A stretch of DNA of 64,000 nt. Origin: Ramlibacter albus. Its GTDB lineage: Bacteria > Pseudomonadota > Gammaproteobacteria > Burkholderiales > Burkholderiaceae_C. Shown here one piece after another: positions 61,517-64,000 of this stretch. The stretch spans positions 299,189 through 363,188 of the forward strand of contig NZ_JACORU010000007.1 of NCBI RefSeq assembly GCF_014297445.1. Direction: 5' to 3'. The number at the start of each line of letters is the position of its first letter. The stretch's first letter is position 1. The position numbers were made by a program, and so were the translations under genes. Under the pieces are notes generated by a model. That model did no database searches. It saw only the letters and a program-made list of their open reading frames with translations, and was not told the origin of the DNA.

Positions 61517-61810
61517 CTATGCGTTCTTCAGCGTCCACCGAATTCCTGCGCCCAGGACTCCAAGAAGTGCAAGGATCACAAGGAGGCGAAGAATTGCGGA
61601 GTACGGCGCGCTCCCAACCAAGGCAATGATGGCGCCCGCACCCGTGAGCCACGTCACCGCAGGCGGCACTTTAGACTTCACGGCATCCAATTCGATGGCG
61701 CCTACCACGAGCGACACGATGAGCGCGATGATGCCCGCGAGTATCGGGAATTCGGTGACCAACGCTAGCACGCTACCTCCGGCAGCTGCAGTGTAGTAGC
61801 GCCGCCGCAT
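61517..61810 (-). CDS. Small inner-membrane protein, candidate immunity protein 2
   Basis: A 97-residue protein with about three hydrophobic helices (FPILAGIIALIVSLVVGAI; VTWLTGAGAIIALVGSA; ILRLLVILALLGVLGAGI) and short charged loops. Its start overlaps the 3' end of the second mini-RHS gene by 38 bp on the same strand. No family match is recognised. The placement after an RHS-core protein parallels the first pair at 13.6-15.1 kb. Confidence 0.62.
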   Translation of the reverse strand: MRRRYYTAAAGGSVLALVTEFPILAGIIALIVSLVVGAIELDAVKSKVPPAVTWLTGAGAIIALVGSAPYSAILRLLVILALLGVLGAGIRWTLKNA

Positions 61811-62456
61811 TCGCGGCAGAGGAGTACGCGGTCGCGCCTACGCCCCCGGCGGCCAGCAGAATGCTTGCGCCGGTAGCCGCACCGCTTGCCATCGTTCCAG
61901 TCATGAGCAAGGCCGATGACGAGGAGCCTCCAGCAACACCGGCACCCGCGGCCCCCATCGCCTGGACGCCTACGGCAACGCCCGAAGCGGTCCCCACCAC
62001 AGCGCCCTTCGTTGTCATTGACGCAATAGCGCTTAGACCGGCTTGGAAGGCATATCCGCTTCCAGGCACGTAGCTGAAGCCGCTGAAATTGGGAAGCAGC
62101 GTATCAGCCATGAAGTTGCCGTAGTTCTCGCGCAGGTAAGCGATGACGCAGGGGTCCTTGTTGAAATCCGGGTTGTTATAAGGTGTAGGTCGCAGCAGCG
62201 ACAGACCTGCAGCACACTCCGGCGTCGCGCAGGCGTCTGAAGGGTTTGTCGGCTGCGCCCATGCGGGCCATCCCGGCCGGTTTGGCCGCCGCCATGATTG
62301 CAATCCCTCAGGATCAATCTCGCCCAAAGGATTGGCGTTGACGTAAACGAATGGGTTGAGGCCGCCCGCCAAACCGATGGGGTCAGGCTGAATGTAGCGC
62401 GCACAAGCGACATTGGCGACGACGCCGACTGCGATAGCTAGAAGGATCTTCTTCAT
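61773..62456 (-). CDS. Secreted mini-RHS protein with hydrophobic Gly/Ala-rich C-terminus
   Basis: A 227-residue protein. A signal peptide (KKILLAIAVGVVANVACA) is fused directly to the final part of the RHS core (RYIQPDPIGLAGGLNPFVYV, NPLGEIDPEGLQSW). The unique C-terminal region (about 70-227) has a long Gly/Ala/Ser-rich hydrophobic stretch (VGTASGVAVGVQAMGAAGAG onward), compatible with a pore-forming or membrane-inserting domain. The ATG overlaps the stop of the transglutaminase-like gene (ATGA). The toxin role is inferred from the RHS relationship and the small membrane protein that follows. Confidence 0.72.
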   Translation of the reverse strand: MKKILLAIAVGVVANVACARYIQPDPIGLAGGLNPFVYVNANPLGEIDPEGLQSWRRPNRPGWPAWAQPTNPSDACATPECAAGLSLLRPTPYNNPDFNKDPCVIAYLRENYGNFMADTLLPNFSGFSYVPGSGYAFQAGLSAIASMTTKGAVVGTASGVAVGVQAMGAAGAGVAGGSSSSALLMTGTMASGAATGASILLAAGGVGATAYSSAANAAALLHCSCRR

Positions 62457-63496
62457 CGGCTCTTCTCCATATTCTGTTTCTTCGCCGCCGCAGCGGCTCC
62501 TCTCACGTTCGCCAGGTATCGCGCGTCATCCTCCTTGGTTGGCATGCGCCAGCCCAGCGCCTCGGCGCGGTCGTACCACAGGTCCGCGATTGCCCGCAGT
62601 CGCCGATACTCGTCGCGTTCTTCCACGGGAATATCTCGTGGCGTGGGGTACTTGCTCGCGAAACGCTGGCGAATCATCAGCACGTGCGCGTACCCCTTGT
62701 GCAGCAATGCGTCGACATCTTTCGGACTCCGCTCGAGAATTACTTCTGACGCGGCGACCAACATCTCGGCGTTGCCCATTTCCGCGTACATCTCTGCGAC
62801 GACGTGCGCCATCGCGACCACCGTTTCGCGCTTGGTAAGCGTTCGCATGTACACGCCATTGGCCAAGGCGGTGTCCGTCATCGGATGATCCTGCCGGTAC
62901 AGGATGTCTCGCCGCGTGTATCCGCCGGAGGTCGCTTCTATGTTGTGCCAGGTTCCCTTGTCGTCGAGAAGCTTGGCGAAGACGTGGGACGGCGCGAGTG
63001 CAGCTCGCGCCGTCAGGTCCAGTTTCTGAGCAAGTGCGATGTAGAGGAAAGGCATCGACACGCAATTTCCCTTGCGTGTGCGGATGTAGTTCGCAAGCAG
63101 TTTGTCGGAAATGTGCGTTCCGTCGGGGTGCGCAAAGTTGTAGCCGAACACCAGTCCGCGATTCCACGGCCCGGCATCGTAGAGAAACGCACGAAGCGCG
63201 CCCGCGCGCTGCTCTCCCGTTGCCGTTGGCGGCAACATCGCTCGTACCTGTGCAGCCATCGCATCGATTTGCGTCAGCGTTGCCTGGGCGTCTATGGAGG
63301 GATCGACGATGCGGTCGATCGCCACCTTGGCCTTGGCGAAGTCGATCTGGTCTTCTGGGGTGTCGAGCTCGGAACGGAGTGCTCGAATAGCCGGGTGCCT
63401 GGTTACGTAGGCGACTTGGGCCGATGCCTGCGCTACGGCGAGCAGCCACAGCGCGGCAAGCACCATTCTCAGCACTGCAACCTGGGTTGCTCGCAC
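62453..63496 (-). CDS. Transglutaminase-like (SirB1/TgpA-type core) exported protein
   Basis: A 347-residue protein with a signal peptide (ALWLLAVAQASAQ). The central part resembles the SirB1/transglutaminase-like region: YIRTRKGNCVSMPFLYIALAQKL supplies the Cys, APSHVFAKLLDDKGTWHNIEAT the His, and GGYTRRDILY follows. The C-terminal third is tetratricopeptide-like (VVAEMYAEMGNAEML; SPKDVDALLHKGYAHVL). It overlaps the mini-RHS gene by four bases, so it is probably part of that unit; processing or cross-linking of the RHS protein is a guess. Confidence 0.78.
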   Translation of the reverse strand: MRATQVAVLRMVLAALWLLAVAQASAQVAYVTRHPAIRALRSELDTPEDQIDFAKAKVAIDRIVDPSIDAQATLTQIDAMAAQVRAMLPPTATGEQRAGALRAFLYDAGPWNRGLVFGYNFAHPDGTHISDKLLANYIRTRKGNCVSMPFLYIALAQKLDLTARAALAPSHVFAKLLDDKGTWHNIEATSGGYTRRDILYRQDHPMTDTALANGVYMRTLTKRETVVAMAHVVAEMYAEMGNAEMLVAASEVILERSPKDVDALLHKGYAHVLMIRQRFASKYPTPRDIPVEERDEYRRLRAIADLWYDRAEALGWRMPTKEDDARYLANVRGAAAAAKKQNMEKSR

Positions 63497-63549
63497 AGTC
63501 CTCTCCTGATGGTTGTTGTTTTCGGCGAGTCTAGTGCGGAACGGCTAAC

Positions 63550-64000
63550 TGGTCTTGCCCCCGTACTCCCGGACACGTTCTAGTCGCAACTTAGCGCTGG
63601 TCCCTCTTGCTGGACCTTTCGCGTCTGCGCGGCTTGCAGCCGCCTGAACTCCCTGGGTGACTTCATTTTCAACGACGAATGCGGATGGGCCTCGTTGAAG
63701 TGCTCGAACGCCGCCGGCAGCTGCGCCATCACGGTCGGCGCGTCGCTCAGGTCCATGCGGCTGACGTAGTCGCGCCTGAACGTGTTGACGAAGCTCTCCG
63801 CCATGCCGTTGCTCTGCGGGCTGCACACGGGCGTGTTGATTGGCTTCAGCCCGAGCTGGCGCGCCACGCTGCGGGTGTCGGCCGCGATGTAGGCGCCGCC
63901 GTTGTCGCTGAGGAATTCCAGGACATGATCCTCGGGGATCGCCTCGATCGCTCCGAAGCGCCGCTCCACCGCTTCGATCAGCATCTCGCGTACCGGCTCG
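63550..64000 (-). mobile_element. End of a second IS3-family element, cut by window edge
   Basis: From about 63550 the sequence reads TGGTCTTGCCCCCGTACTCC, which resembles an IS3-family terminal repeat, and is followed by the transposase end on the minus strand. The other end lies beyond the window. It is a different IS3 subgroup from the element at 23.7 kb. Confidence 0.7.
63580..64000 (-). CDS. IS3-family transposase OrfB, C-terminal part
   Basis: The DDE integrase core C-terminal half: LSDNGGAYIAADTRSVARQL contains the second Asp and PQSNGMAESFVNTFRRDYV the catalytic Glu, then the tail MKSPREFRRLQ. The frame is open to the window end, so the ATG at 63984 is not the start. It is partial because of the window boundary, not obviously broken. 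Confidence 0.88.
   Translation of the reverse strand, partial: EPVREMLIEAVERRFGAIEAIPEDHVLEFLSDNGGAYIAADTRSVARQLGLKPINTPVCSPQSNGMAESFVNTFRRDYVSRMDLSDAPTVMAQLPAAFEHFNEAHPHSSLKMKSPREFRRLQAAQTRKVQQEGPALSCD

Overview
The window is a high-GC (roughly two-thirds G+C) chromosomal segment of a betaproteobacterium. The gene content points to Burkholderiales, most likely Comamonadaceae (Ramlibacter/Variovorax-like): FixJ-type two-component genes next to folD and prlC, dnaQ followed by tRNA-Val, a TAXI-type TRAP binding protein, and a small periplasmic protein typical of that family. This placement is an inference from gene types. There are no rRNA genes and no CRISPR array.

Region 1 (1-22.8 kb) is mostly core genome. 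It holds a truncated sensor kinase with its FixJ/LuxR-type regulator, folD, prlC, a DUF4124-glutaredoxin fusion, rpiA, pyrD, a TonB receptor with an overlapping FAD oxidoreductase, a cyclic-nucleotide-binding protein, a YkgJ-type cysteine protein, a TAXI binding protein, a BON-type protein, dnaQ with tRNA-Val, an SDR, an S41 protease, and a GntR/PhyH/dehydrogenase operon with a clear palindromic operator. Inside it, at 13.6-15.1 kb, is a secreted mini-RHS protein with an overlapping small membrane protein that looks like a toxin-immunity pair. The region ends with tRNA-Ala and tRNA-Lys.

Region 2 (22.8-27.1 kb) is a scrambled accessory patch after tRNA-Lys. It has a frameshifted alpha/beta hydrolase, an IS3-family element (IS407-like) whose transposase reading frame runs without a stop into a DUF6035-like gene, a DUF5677-like gene, and the 3' stump of a fumarylacetoacetate-hydrolase-type gene.

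Region 3 (27.1-60.4 kb) is a coherent catabolic island. It encodes five Cys-type sulfatases and one formylglycine-generating enzyme that would activate them. It also has a TonB receptor, an MFS transporter, a Tat-linked FAD glycoside 3-dehydrogenase pair (GMC plus gluconate-2-dehydrogenase subunit 3 family), two C-glycoside-deglycosidase-like alpha/beta pairs, a Gfo/Idh/MocA dehydrogenase and a TIM-barrel isomerase. Glucokinase, glucose-6-phosphate dehydrogenase and HexR supply the sugar arm. An FAD monooxygenase, extradiol-type VOC protein, Rieske ferredoxin, FAH-family hydrolase, cyclase-family hydrolase and C-C-hydrolase-like alpha/beta hydrolase form an aromatic arm. A LacI-family regulator sits in the middle, and near-identical operators (core GGGAAAGCGCTTAC) lie in front of every transcription unit. 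The best reading is a regulated pathway that desulfates and 3-oxidises a sulfated aryl (C-)glycoside, splits it, and sends glucose and aglycone into central metabolism.

Region 4 (60.4-64 kb) holds a siderophore-interacting-protein homologue, a second mini-RHS protein with an overlapping small membrane protein, a transglutaminase-like protein, and the end of a second IS3-family element cut by the window edge.
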